From contig NW_004451502.1 in NCBI RefSeq assembly GCF_000321225.1, forward strand, positions 414,775 to 478,774: DNA of 64,000 bases, written 5' to 3'. Under the pieces are notes generated by a model, which saw nothing but the letters and a program-made list of their open reading frames with translations, was not told where the DNA came from and did not search any database. This document shows positions 45,930 to 56,439 of this stretch, one piece after another (position 1 is the first letter of the stretch; each line of letters begins with the position of its first letter). Source of the stretch: Odobenus rosmarus divergens (taxonomy: Eukaryota; Chordata; Mammalia; Carnivora; Odobenidae). Position numbers and translations under genes: made by a program.

Positions 45930-46085
45930 TTCTGCATCTTCAATGACGCTCATCTCAGACCTGGAGTCCCTTTCAGCTCTTCTCTTCTCTGCAAATTCCT
46001 ATTCCTCTTCTGCAAGATCATGCTTATACATCACCTCATTTCAGGGGCCTTTCCTGACCCACCTGACACATTGTAGGTGAAAACT
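45930..46085 (+). repeat. Possible L2 3' UTR fragment, sense
   Basis: tgcaaattcctattcctctt and catttcaggggcctttcctg resemble the L2 block around 'tccaggaagccttccctgac'. Weak. Confidence 0.35.
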
Positions 46086-46133
46086 AACATTTATATGTCT
46101 TGCTATTAAAGGAGACACACATGCAGATGCACA

Positions 46134-46250
46134 GTTTTTTAAGTAGGTCTTCTTTCTTTTCTTTCCTTGCCTGTTTTTCTTTTCTCTCTCCCTGCCTCCC
46201 TCCCTCTCCTCCTTCCCTCTCTCCCTTTCTTCCCTCGGTCCCTTCTTTAA
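46134..46250. repeat. Polypyrimidine tract
   Basis: C/T-rich run (cttctttcttttctttcctt through ctccctttcttccctcgg) with CCCT/CTTT units. Open frames here on both strands are low-complexity artefacts. Confidence 0.9.
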
Positions 46251-46329
46251 GAACCTTGAAACAGACTTTGTTACAGCTAATATTTCTGGTTCTCTTCATT
46301 CTGGGCACATGATACAACTACATACAATT

Positions 46330-46655
46330 AATTCCCTATTCCTGGAGGTTAAACATGATCATGTGATTTGTGAGGCCCAGTGAAATGTGTGCAAAAAGTG
46401 AGTGCCTTTTTCAGGCAGATGCCTTTCAGAGCTGGTACACAATTCCCCATCTTCTCGTGTAGCAGTGACCACCAGCAAACCCAGGTAAGGGGGGCTTCCC
46501 TCACTCAAGGTCCCCAGATGAGGACAACAGGGGACAGAATCCCCAGTGCCCTGTGGCATGCATGTAGCATGACTGAAAACACACCTCTGTTATCCTAAGA
46601 CACTAAGATATTGGATCATCACCACAGCATAACCTAGACTACACTCTGACTGAGA
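46330..46655 (+). repeat. Ancient LTR-like repeat, sense
   Basis: aacatgatcatgtgatttgt, tatcctaagacactaagata and cacagcataacctagactac followed by actctgactga match the 3' part of an old mammalian LTR-like repeat; the copy at 52965-53400 appears related. Confidence 0.45.
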
Positions 46656-47211
46656 AGACTCTTTATCAAAGTCATATTCCTATCAGAAGTTCTCAAGATA
46701 TTAGGATTTAAAGTGTCTTTTCCATGAGGACACTGAAAGAGACTTCTATAAGCCCTGGTGCTCATATAGCACTGTGATTATATGAGATACAGTTTGATGT
46801 ACACAAGTTAGAAAGTGTTTGAGAAAAAAAACTTTAATTTTTTAAATTACCAAATTTATATAATCACTAATACATAAAAATGGTTATAAAATATTAACAC
46901 CCCCAAATTAGATTAAATTTTAAGTGACTTAATCATTAGAAACATTAATTATCATGTGAACATTTTGGTAAAAGGTTTTTAGATAACTAATTGAAGGTAA
47001 ATTTGTTTTTAGGTCAGCTAAGTTTGGGCGAAAGAATTTACTATTCCAAGTTTTTGTTACTGCCCCTATACCCTTTAAGAAGCAGATACCCCATTTTATA
47101 ATTAACGCCTTGACTTCACCTCAGCAATTCATCGATGGAGAGATAGTGAATAAATCTAGTATTGAATCTACTTGGAAATGGTTTGGAGCTGGTAATCCCC
47201 AGATTCATTAT
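46656..47211. other. Unassigned AT-rich stretch
   Basis: Nothing recognised up to the L1 target site. Confidence 0.45.
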
Positions 47212-47230
47212 AAAATATACTGATGGTTCC

Positions 47231-47825
47231 TGCATAATATTTCATTGTGCATATATATATTATGCAGCCATCAAAAAAAAAAAANNNNNNNNNNNNNNNN
47301 NNNNNNNNNNNNNNNNNNNNNNNNNNNNNNNNNNNNNNNNNNNNNNNNNNNNNNNNNNNNNNNNNNNNNNNNNNNNNNNNNNNNNNNNNNNNNNNNNNNN
47401 NNNNNNNNNNNNNNNNNNNNNNNNNNNNNNNNNNNNNNNNNNNNNNNNNNNNNNNNNNNNNNNNNNNNNNNNNNNNNNNNNNNNNNNNNNNNNNNNNNNN
47501 NNNNNNNNNNNNNNNNNNNNNNNNNNNNNNNNNNNNNNNNNNNNNNNNNNNNNNNNNNNNNNNNNNNNNNNNNNNNNNNNNNNNNNNNNNNNNNNNNNNN
47601 NNNNNNNNNNNNNNNNNNNNNNNNNNNNNNNNNNNNNNNNNNNNNNNNNNNNNNNNNNNNNNNNNNNNNNNNNNNNNNGATGGGCACATATTGCATGGAG
47701 CACTGGGTGTTATATGCAAACAATGAATCATGGAACACTACATCAAAAACTAATGATGTAATGTATGGTGATTAAGATAGCATAATAAAATAAAATTTAA
47801 AAAAAGAAAAAAAAAGGTAAAGCCA
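47231..47825 (+). mobile_element. Young L1 3' end, sense, containing the assembly gap
   Basis: A perfect 19-bp TSD (aaaatatactgatggttcc) at 47212-47230 and 47826-47844 bounds the insertion. Left of the gap, tattatgcagccatcaaaaa matches L1. Right of it, catggagcactgggtgttat, aatgaatcatggaacactac and aaaaactaatgatgtaatgt give the L1 3' end and tail. The first 36 bp form an imperfect palindrome (tgcataata / tattatgca arms), suggesting a short inverted 5' piece. Confidence 0.92.
47285..47678. other. Assembly gap (394 N)
   Basis: Unresolved bases, starting right after an A12 run inside an L1. Any open frame drawn across it is meaningless. The gap size fits an unresolved part of the L1 3' region. 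Confidence 1.
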
Positions 47826-47844
47826 AAAATATACTGATGGTTCC

Positions 47845-48985
47845 AAACAATACAAAGTCCACTGTAATAAAGAGTTAAACATATTCATGTCTAGAATAGT
47901 GAGCCGCCACTGCTCTAAAAAGAATGCCTATGGACTTAAGCTTTCCTCTACGTACACAATTCCTTCTTACAGAGTATCAGGATCAGTGAAAGACTCTACA
48001 TTGTGCGGAATGAAATGCATGACAGGGGAAAGACAAAGATCTCGAGGGTGCAATCCAGTATCTGCAGATTGGATGTATATCATATAAACTGCAAAGGTTT
48101 CAAAAGCCAAAATGCTCAAATGTATCCTATGGTCACAGGAGGTTAATTTGCAGGACCGGGCACACCGCACTGATATGCAGTGATTTTCAGTAACTTTCCT
48201 TTAAAGCAGGTCTCGCACTGGGCATAAGTCTGACCTCAGAAGACAGGGCCTCTGCTAAGTATCCCGGTACCTTAGTGGTATGTGGATGTGTAGGTCTTTT
48301 AGCTGCGCTGAAGAACGACTTTGGCTTCAAAGTGGGGAATCAAGGAAATAACACTTGGAACTCCTAATTACTGTATCTGCTTCTGTTTCTTATAGAGAAT
48401 ATTTTGAAGTCATTGTCTCTAGCTGAATTGTCTGAGATCACGTATTGCACTATGAATATATCTATTAACGTATGGCACATCACAGATATCTCCACTAGAT
48501 GTGTGAAGAACCTGAAATACTACTTGTCTGCACTTGCTTGTTTCTTCCCACCAGGTGTAAACATTCAGGGTGACAGATCACACCTGACTGATGCCCCTGC
48601 TCCCTCCCCAAGGCAGAAGGGCTGAATCATCTCCCAAGTGACTCAAGTTCCTGGGAAGCATTTGATAAAATGTGATTTAAAGTACTTCGAACACCGTCTA
48701 ACAAATGAGGATCATTACAGTTCTTAGCTGGAGCTCACTGATTGAAGTATGGTCATAATAGTTAGTTTTAAATATAATGGATACCTAAAGAATAGTAATT
48801 TAATCTAAATACAGATACATGTTTACGTAGAGACCGTAAGACTCACTTATGAGGACTTCAGGTATTTATCAAAATATGAGGTTCTGATAAAACGCTGCTT
48901 AGTACATTCTGTATTTGAAATGATCTATTTCTGGGGCCTCCTTGTCTCACTCAACAAAAGCCAAGTATTTTCTAAGCGACCTACA
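47845..48985. other. Unassigned stretch
   Basis: No named repeat, no coding signal; short open frames without motifs. Confidence 0.4.
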
Positions 48986-49385
48986 TGCTGTATCAGAATT
49001 CTCCAGAGAAACAGAACCAACAGGAGATGGACAGATAAACAGAAAGAGATGTGTCATCAGGGACGGGCTGAGGTGATCACAGGGCGGAGAAGTTCCTGAC
49101 CTGCTGCCTGCATGCTGGAGACCCATGAAAGCTGGGGGTGGGACTCCAGTTCCAGCCTGAGCCTGAGAGCTGGGGGGCCGATGGTGTGAGTCCTGCTGTG
49201 AGCCTGAAGGCCCCAGAACCAGGAGCACCAATGTCCAAGGGCAGGAGAGGACAGATGCTCCAGCTCAAGCAGAGAGCAGCACATCGACACTTGCTCTGCC
49301 TATGTGTTCTACGCAGCCTGCCCAACAGTCCTGGCAAGGGTGATCGCCGTCTCCTAGTCTGGATTCCAATGCTAACGTCGCCTGG

Positions 49386-49421
<36 letters not shown>

Positions 49422-49482
49422 CTGTTTCACCATCTCTCTGGATATCCTCTGGCCCAGTCTTGTTGACACATACAACTAACAC
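48986..49482. repeat. Ancient LTR-like repeat with CA expansion
   Basis: Starts tgctgtatcagaattctcca, then gagaaacagaaccaacagga and ends with gcccagtcttgttgacacat, then acaactaaca. These termini match a common old mammalian repeat I believe to be LTR-derived. The middle is diverged and GC-rich, with open frames up to 132 codons that carry no motif. Confidence 0.5.
49387..49419. repeat. (CA)n microsatellite
   Basis: About 16 CA units. Confidence 0.95.
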
Positions 49483-50414
49483 AATGCCCCAACCTTCTCT
49501 GTTCCCTGCCCTCTCCCCTTCCTCGTGCCACGCCCCAGCCTCCCTCGCTGTCCTAGAGCTCATCAGGGGAGCCTCCAGCTAGCCTTGGAGTCTTCCTGCC
49601 AGGACTGGGGACCAATCCTGAACTGGCTGAGGATTGGTGACTTCACGTCTGTACTATCTGAAACCCGATTTCCAATAGCAAACTCCACGAGACCTCCTTC
49701 TTGTATTTCTTCATCCATTACTTTCTAACATACTACAAACGATTATAAACTTGTCTGTCGCCCTCCTCGAACGAAAGCTCTCCAGGACAGAGAACTGTTG
49801 TGTGACTAGTAACCCCTGTACCTTCGGGAGATGGGAAAGTGTCTGCACACAGACATGTGAGGAAGGCAGCAACCATCTTGATAAGAACTCTACTTGGGAG
49901 TATTTTGCCCTTAAGTGGTTTCTAAAAAAATCACTCTACACAACTCTTTAATGCAAAAAGAAAAACCAATACTTTTGCAATCATATATAAGTAATAGTCA
50001 AAGAAATACTTAAAATAGATTTATTTTAAACTATGTTCATTAGTTTCTAAAAGAATAGAAATGGGATGATGCAATAGAGCAACACCTTGGGGTATGGACT
50101 CTCTACTGAATCAGTGTATTATCTGGGCGTTATAGAAGAGGACAGAGAGCAGAGTTTATGGCAACCTGCACGTGAATCTAGGCTCTTCCAGCATCCAGAA
50201 GGGCCGCACAGAGTGGATTTTCCAAAATGATGGAGATGTTCAGCCTTGATGGTCTGATACCATAGCCACCAAGCACATGCGATTTACTTAACGCATGAAA
50301 TGTGAGTATGACTGAGGATCTGAATTTTTAATTTAATGTAATTTATAGTTAAATTTAAATAGTCACATGTGGCTAATGGCTATTCCACTAGCAAGCTCAG
50401 ATTTAGATAAAGGA
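49483..50414. other. Unassigned stretch
   Basis: GC-richer at left, AT-rich at right; nothing recognised. Confidence 0.4.
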
Positions 50415-50565
50415 TTTTAAAATTCTCTGATATTCAATTTTACCATATGCAAACGGAGATGAAAATGCTAAATTGTTTTTTAGTACTAACAGGAATTAAA
50501 ATAAAAATATTAAGCGGTCATCACGCTGCCTGACACATGGAGGATGCTCATGCCGATGCTCTTGC
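50415..50565 (+). repeat. MIR 3' half, sense
   Basis: ccatatgcaaacggagatga, then gtcatcacgctgcctgacac followed by atggaggatgctcat, match MIR 3' landmarks loosely. Confidence 0.45.
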
Positions 50566-51290
50566 TGTAGCTCTTAATCCCTGTTAGGACTTCTACTGAA
50601 ATCTTGGACCTTGTTCCCTGGTTCCCCAGTTGGGATTCCGTGGCCTTCATGAGGCACCAGTGGGGACTTCAAGCCCATGGTTAAGACCACTGAACCCCTC
50701 TTCTCACTGCTCTGTGTGTTGTAGTTCATGGTTCAATCTAGCCCTGGGAATAAAGTATAAAGGAAATTCTTCAAAAAGAAAGAAGTGGACTAATTATTGG
50801 GCTCTAATTTCAGGCAGAGTGGTTTATTTCTTACCGAGATCCCTAAGAAACTTGTTTGCTGCTCTTCTCAAGCAATTCCAGCGACTTTGTTTGTGCCTTT
50901 GTCCCCATGGGTACCTTCCCTGTGCTGACTCTAGTCAAGAAGGTAGAACCTATTCCACCTTTTATGGTATTTACCATAAAAACAGTAAATCCATATGCGT
51001 TATAAACTGATACATGCCTCATCCAGAAATCCCAATTTTGTTAATGCTAAGGGGTATTCCCATTTCTTTCCAGATTTGAGATCAGAGTTAGATGAAGACA
51101 CTTAAAATGTCTAAACAGTTTCTGATTCTGAGAAAGACATTTAATCTTATGTAAATTAACCTGTTGCATCCCTTGAGAAAACAGTAAGTGTTTTGTTGTT
51201 TGTTTTAAACGAAGGTTGTGGTTTGAGAATTTCTTCCTAAGACCAATTTGAAAACATTTCTGAAAATTCAGTAACTTTTTCCCATGATCT
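50566..51290. other. Unassigned stretch
   Basis: A forward open frame of 126 codons (50630-51010) has no recognisable motif and no flanking gene structure; not called. Confidence 0.4.
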
Positions 51291-51326
51291 CATACACACA
51301 CATACACACTCACACACACGCGCGTG
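51291..51326. repeat. CA/CG alternating microsatellite
   Basis: catacacacacatacacact followed by cacacacacgcgcgtg: alternating pyrimidine-purine run ending in CGCGCG. Confidence 0.85.
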
Positions 51327-51539
51327 TATTTTTTCCACTTAATTCAGAGTTTTTGATTGGTACAAGCTTAATGGCCTATGGTCAAGCCCCATTTTAATAA
51401 CGTAAAGTCATTAAAATATGCCCCGATTAATTTAAAAGGAATACGACATTCTTCTTTGCCAAATGTGTTTAACAAGCTTTTGACTTTAAATCTACCTGTT
51501 CCTACTTGTCCATTTTACATCTAGATTCTCATTCTTTTA

Positions 51540-52007
51540 TTTTTTATTTTTTCTTTAAATTTTTTATTGTTATGTTAATCACCATACATTACATCATTAG
51601 TTTTGGATGTAGTGTTCCATGATTCATTGTTCGTGCCTAACACCCAGTGCTCCATGCAGAACGTGCCCTCTTTAATACCCATCACCAGGCTAACCCATCC
51701 CCCCACCCCCCTCCCCTCTAGAACCCTCAGTTTGTTTTTCAGAGTCCATCGTCTCTCATGGTTCGTCTCCCCCTCTGACTTACTCCCCTTCATTCTTCCC
51801 CTCCTGCTATCTTCTTCCTTTTTTTTTCTTAACATATATTGCATTATTTGTTTCAGAGGTACAGGTCTGTGATTCAACAGTCTTGCACAATTCACAGCGC
51901 TTCACCATAGCACATACCCTCCCCAATGTCTATCACCCAGCCACCCCATCCCTCCCACCCCCCACCACTCCAGCAACCCTCAGTTTGTGTCCTGAGATTA
52001 AGAATTC
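51540..52007 (-). mobile_element. Composite L1: two 3' ends within one TSD, antisense
   Basis: 51540-51818 is the reversed young L1 3' end (ttattgttatgttaatcacc, acacccagtgctccatgcag, agtccatcgtctctcatggt). A T-run at 51819-51827 is followed by another reversed L1 3' end (cttaacatatattgcattat, ccataccctcccc-like block, cagcaaccctcagtttgtgt). A single TSD, ctcattctttta, at 51528-51539 and 52008-52019 encloses both. Confidence 0.88.
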
Positions 52008-52234
52008 CTCATTCTTTTAAACTGATTTTTTTAAAATATGGAAGCTCTTTCTGCAGACTCCTCACCATCAGACAGCTAAGTCACACACATGCACACATGT
52101 ACATACACAAAACATACTGTATGATTCAACTGTTTTACCCTCTGATCCTTTGGGGTGCCTGCTCAACCAATGCCCTCCTTTGATTAAGAGACAGGACACC
52201 CCCCCACAGGGGCCCCCATAACCATGTTTACATC

Positions 52235-52325
52235 ATATTTATACAATAGTGCCTAGCTCATAGTACGGAATAAAACAAATTAATACTAATAAATGTTAAT
52301 AAAATTTTACTGATTGAATGAATAA
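52235..52325 (+). repeat. L2/MIR 3' end, sense
   Basis: atagtgcctagctcatagta, taaatgttaataaaatttta and ctgattgaatgaataact match the shared L2/MIR 3' terminus. Confidence 0.5.
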
Positions 52326-52964
52326 CTCATTCTGGCCTCCTGGCCACAGCTGACTGGACCAAGATACTTAGCTAAGGCTGGCCAATCCATGTACAGACTG
52401 AAGTTTGCCTCACCAACTTGGATATGCCGCAGCAAGGTCATGATTTTGGTTTCACATCTGGCACAACTATTTGGTACCACTTACAATCAAAAGCACAGTG
52501 AGCTCAGGTGCAGAGATTAAGAATAAAGAGGGTATAAAGTAAGAGAATCGTTCTAGCATTTCAATATATTTCACTCTGCCTTGTGCTGGCTCATACGGAA
52601 TCCTGTACTTGGCAACTAGAAGACCTAGTGCAGACATGACCTCTGTGAGTTGGAACCAAAGGCACCCCGCCTCCACACAGTGGGGCTGTCCGTGGTGTTC
52701 CCATCACTGCCCCCCTCTCTTTGGTCCGCATTTGCCCTTCCCAGATACTGTTGTGGGGTGCATGCTTTATGCAGCTACTATACAGTGGCTAACTGAACAT
52801 AACAAACAAAAAAATAAACTCTAGTGTAATCTGAAGGTACAAGACATTCCGAACCATTCTGGAATCATTAACTAGGCACAATAAAAGCTGCTTCTTTGAG
52901 TGACCCAAAAGATGAATTTACTAAAATATGCTGTTATTCAACTAAACGTATTAATGCAACTTTC
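52326..52964. other. Unassigned stretch
   Basis: The start (tggccacagctgactggacc, then gctggccaatccatgt) reads like an old repeat, but the family is not known. Short open frames without motifs. Confidence 0.35.
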
Positions 52965-53400
52965 ACTTAGTAAAGAGAGTCTGGCTAGCTGTTCATCCAA
53001 CCTGCTTCCTCTTATTTTGGGGCATGTAGGTAGACTACAGTCAGCACCCTCTCAGAGGTAAAGGGGGTCATGTGACTGAATACTAACCAATGGAACGCAA
53101 GCAGGACCGATGTGTGTCACTTGCTGGTCTGGCCTCTGAAACCCCCTGTATGGCTTTCTCATGCACTTTCCCTGTGGCAGATTGAGGTGGACACAAACGT
53201 CGCAACCTTGGAAGTCAGTGCTGAAGCTGACAGGGCTGCAAGATCAGGGGATCCTGAATTTTTGCATCACCGCATGCAGGATAACCTCTGCCAGAGACCA
53301 TCTCCCACTTTGGACCTGATGTGGGTGAGAAGTTAATGCCTGTGTGTTAAGTGGCTGAAACTCCGGAGTTCATTTGTTCCCTCACTAACATTGTTCTAAA
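52965..53400 (+). repeat. Ancient LTR-like repeat, sense
   Basis: ggtcatgtgactgaatacta, accaatggaacgcaagcagg, gatgtgtgtcacttgctggt, accttggaagtcagtgctga and gttaagtggctgaaactccg follow the order of an old mammalian LTR-like repeat. Open frames here are chance. Confidence 0.5.
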
Positions 53401-54416
53401 ATGCACATGGAAAGGGGCTTACGTCATGACAGTGGAAAGGTGGTAATACAGGGCAGAACCCAGGCTAGCACCTCGGCAGAAGAAACCCAGGTGCGCCCCT
53501 GCACGCAGTCTCCCGGAAGGCAGAGGCTTTGGCATCAATGGGGAGCTCAGAAGACAGAGATCATGAGCGCTCACAAAAGGGGGATGACAGGAAAGCAGGG
53601 AGAATGCACCTGAACCTGAATAGCAGGAGGCAGGCTCACTGCAGCTGTCGCTGAACTGATTGTCTGACGGCAAAGCCACGCTCTTGTGTGCAAACAATAT
53701 GTGCTACTTAGGGAACAGCAATTAGAATCAGGAGGCCCTGCCTAAACGAATGGGGCCTGATGGTGTTTACTCAATTTTAAATTGCCCAAGTAGTGATAGA
53801 AAAATAAGCCCTGCAAAGCACTTTGGAAATTTCACTCACAGAACACTGACGGACTCAGCCCAAGAAGCTGGTAGAGCAAGACAGAGGGGTGAAGAAGAAA
53901 ATCTCACAGCGGAGTGTATCATGGGGCTCTCCCCTGCGCCCCCCAGCATCTGTTTCCATAGCAACTCTAGGTTTCCAGGAGCTTTACAGATGACATTAAG
54001 TGAATGTCAAAACACTTAATAAAAAAAATTTACTATATATACATAGAGTGAACTACCTGCCAGAATATTTTACACTAAGTCAGCATTTATTAGTGCATTC
54101 TAACAACACCTGAGTACTAACACATAGTGATAATTTACTGGGCATTCTTGCCACACAGTGAAACAGGTGAAAGTTACATTTCAGCAGCTCAAGGCTGCTG
54201 CCAGATCAGTCTCCAAAGCTCTTTAACAGGAGAACAGATGCCCGCCACATTACCATGAGCTAGATCAATGGGACACGTCAGCCTCTCTTTTCCTTTGAAT
54301 TTTCTTCTGTTTAAATTGGGAGCACATTGATGCAATGGTAAGCACAACCAACCTTGGAGTGACTTAATTTCTGCCTTTTCCATAAGCCAACCTCAGATAA
54401 TTTAGTTTGGAGCAGG
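53401..54416. other. Unassigned stretch
   Basis: GC-moderate left half with 70-92 codon open frames on both strands (no motifs), AT-rich right half. No repeat named. Confidence 0.4.
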
Positions 54417-54423
54417 AAAACCA

Positions 54424-54580
54424 TTTTTTTAAATTTATTTATTTATTTAAAATATTTGAGATAGAGATAGAGCGGGGGCGGGGGCACGGGCAGAGGCAGC
54501 CGGACTGGGACTGGATCCCAGAACCTGGGGTAATGACCTAAGTGAAAGGCAGGTGCGTAACTGAACCACCCAGGCACCCC
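54424..54580 (-). mobile_element. Old SINEC, antisense, diverged
   Basis: aaatttatttatttatttaa tail, a GA/GC body with a gcgggggcgggggcacgggc run, reversed head actgaaccacccaggcaccc. A short TSD aaaacca is possible at 54417-54423 and 54581-54587. Confidence 0.85.
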
Positions 54581-54587
54581 AAAACCA

Positions 54588-55529
54588 CATTATTTATAAT
54601 TACCAACATTAAATGCTTACTCTTTTTACCAAATTACCATGCAGCCCAATCTTAGTAATGCATGTCATTAACTCTGCCTGAATAACTCTGGCAAATTTTG
54701 CTGGGTTACACTAAATCTGTTTTGTAAGGACACTTAGAGTTCATTCTTTTTTTGTCATTTAGATTGAATTTCAAGAATTTAGTGGGAATTCTTCCAGAGC
54801 CCCGGGCAACTGGGCATTTTTAAATAAGCTTTGACTAGGTATAATTAATTTAAATTTCATCAAAGTGTGAACAGCATTTAGTGAAATATGTAAATCTGCC
54901 CATGAGACAGAGACAGCAGGTGGGACTATTGCACCTCAGGCTTCCAAAAATGATCAATCCCATAGAAAGACAAATCACAATCTAGGATAATCAGGCATCA
55001 AGCGGTGTAATTAAGTAGCTGGTTTTAACTCAAAATGTTATACTCCAGACTCGGGACATCAATAACGTACAGAGTGTCCTCTCAGAATCACATTGGGTTG
55101 AAAATGGGGAGGCACACACTTAGGGAGCAAACCCGGCCTGACAAGTTCAAGGTGCCTGATGAAGCTACCCTGGATCTGCAGAGCACCCCCGACGCAGCAG
55201 CACGGGACTGCTGAAGTGTTCCGAGGGGAGAGGAGGGCGGCGATGCTCAGCAGGAGAGCATGATCTTCAAGACCAGGATGGCCTTCTTCTTCTGTGATCT
55301 GAAGCGACCTGGAATACAGTAACTCAAGATCTGACACTCTGAATTCATTCTGCTCTCCCAATTATTTACAGAGAAATTCTACAGCAGGTAGAATTTCTGC
55401 TGCATCTGCAGCAATGTGACGCGGGTAAGTCAAAGGCAAAGAAAGCAACAGAACGTTCCCTGAGGGGCTAATGAGCAGTGGGGATATGTGCTGTTGATCC
55501 AGGTATGGTTTAAAAAATAAATACTGTGT
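54588..55529. other. Unassigned stretch
   Basis: 54600-55060 is AT-rich and repeat-free. 55060-55400 is GC-richer, with a 100-codon reverse open frame lacking motifs. Confidence 0.4.
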
Positions 55530-56160
55530 TTGACTGAACATGTTCGTATTCCAGGGGATTCAGATGAAAGAGGGCCACAATCTCCTAAGGGGATCAAGGA
55601 AAGTTTCAAAGGAGGAAATGGCTGTAATGGGGCCCTAAATACTAGAGACCATAAGGGCCACTGCTACATGGGGAGCAGACAGACCCTTTCTTCTCAGATC
55701 ATTCTATTTTTACTGACACTGGGAACTGCTGGGAGCTGAGCTCAGAGTTCACAGTCTAGAGGGTCACACAGACTCTCTCCTTGGCCTAAGTCTACTCAGG
55801 GCCCTGACCTCGGGCTCCATCCTTGGCCAGTTCAGTTCCGTTTTACCAAGAACTCTGCTGGATCACTAGCAAAAATCCCCCAGCCTTCATAATCCCTCCT
55901 CCACCGCCTGGGTATGTTACCACTCCGGCCTGCCTTCAGCAAGAAACCTGTTGAGACAGTCTAGCAAAAATGCCCCAGCCTTCATCTTCCCTCTTAGTAA
56001 CTTCCATCCACTGAACCCACTCTGAGCCTTAGCTACAAATCTCCACTTCTCTTTGTTGGGTTCAGACTGGAGCCTGGTCCGTCTCTCTCCCCTGCTGCGA
56101 AACCCCATTGTAGTAGTCCCCTGGAGAGTAAAATCTGCCTTCCCATCTTTAACAAGGGCC
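55530..56160 (+). repeat. Probable old retroviral LTR, 3' portion clearest
   Basis: gttgggttcagactggagcc, cgtctctctcccctgctgcg, cattgtagtagtcccctgga and gtaaaatctgccttcccatc have the wording of the end of a mammalian ERV LTR (around the usual polyadenylation region). A 25-bp direct repeat with one mismatch (55866-55890, 55961-55985) lies upstream. No internal viral genes are seen. The left limit is a guess. Confidence 0.4.
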
Positions 56161-56186
56161 ACGGATAATTTTTCTAACATGAATAC

Positions 56187-56222
<36 letters not shown>

Positions 56223-56392
56223 ATGTATTATATATTTATATGATGTATATACTATATATTATATATATATACACTATATATTATTATATATTTAACAAGG
56301 GCCATGGATAATTTTTTAACATGAATACTATATATTTATATGACATAAATATATATAACATGAATATGTGTTTTTTATATATATATATATGT

Positions 56393-56427
<35 letters not shown>

Positions 56428-56439
56428 CTTTAACAAGGG
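56148..56439. repeat. TA-rich tandem block with repeated LTR-tail unit
   Basis: A 38-39 bp unit (tttaacaagggcca ... aacatgaatac) occurs at 56148-56186 and 56291-56328, and its first 11 bases again at 56429-56439. Each full unit is followed by TA-rich repeats, the last also by a CA run (about 56397-56425). The spacing is 143 and 138 bp. Confidence 0.85.

Noticed and set aside
47162..47775. Open frames of 147-199 codons on both strands
   Set aside because: They run across 394 unknown bases; the length is an artefact of the N gap inside an L1.
49057..49479. 132-codon reverse and 113-codon forward frames
   Set aside because: They overlap each other, include a CA microsatellite and sit inside an old LTR-like repeat.
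50630..51010. 126-codon forward open frame
   Set aside because: No recognisable motif and no exon structure; a length reachable by chance in a 64-kb window.
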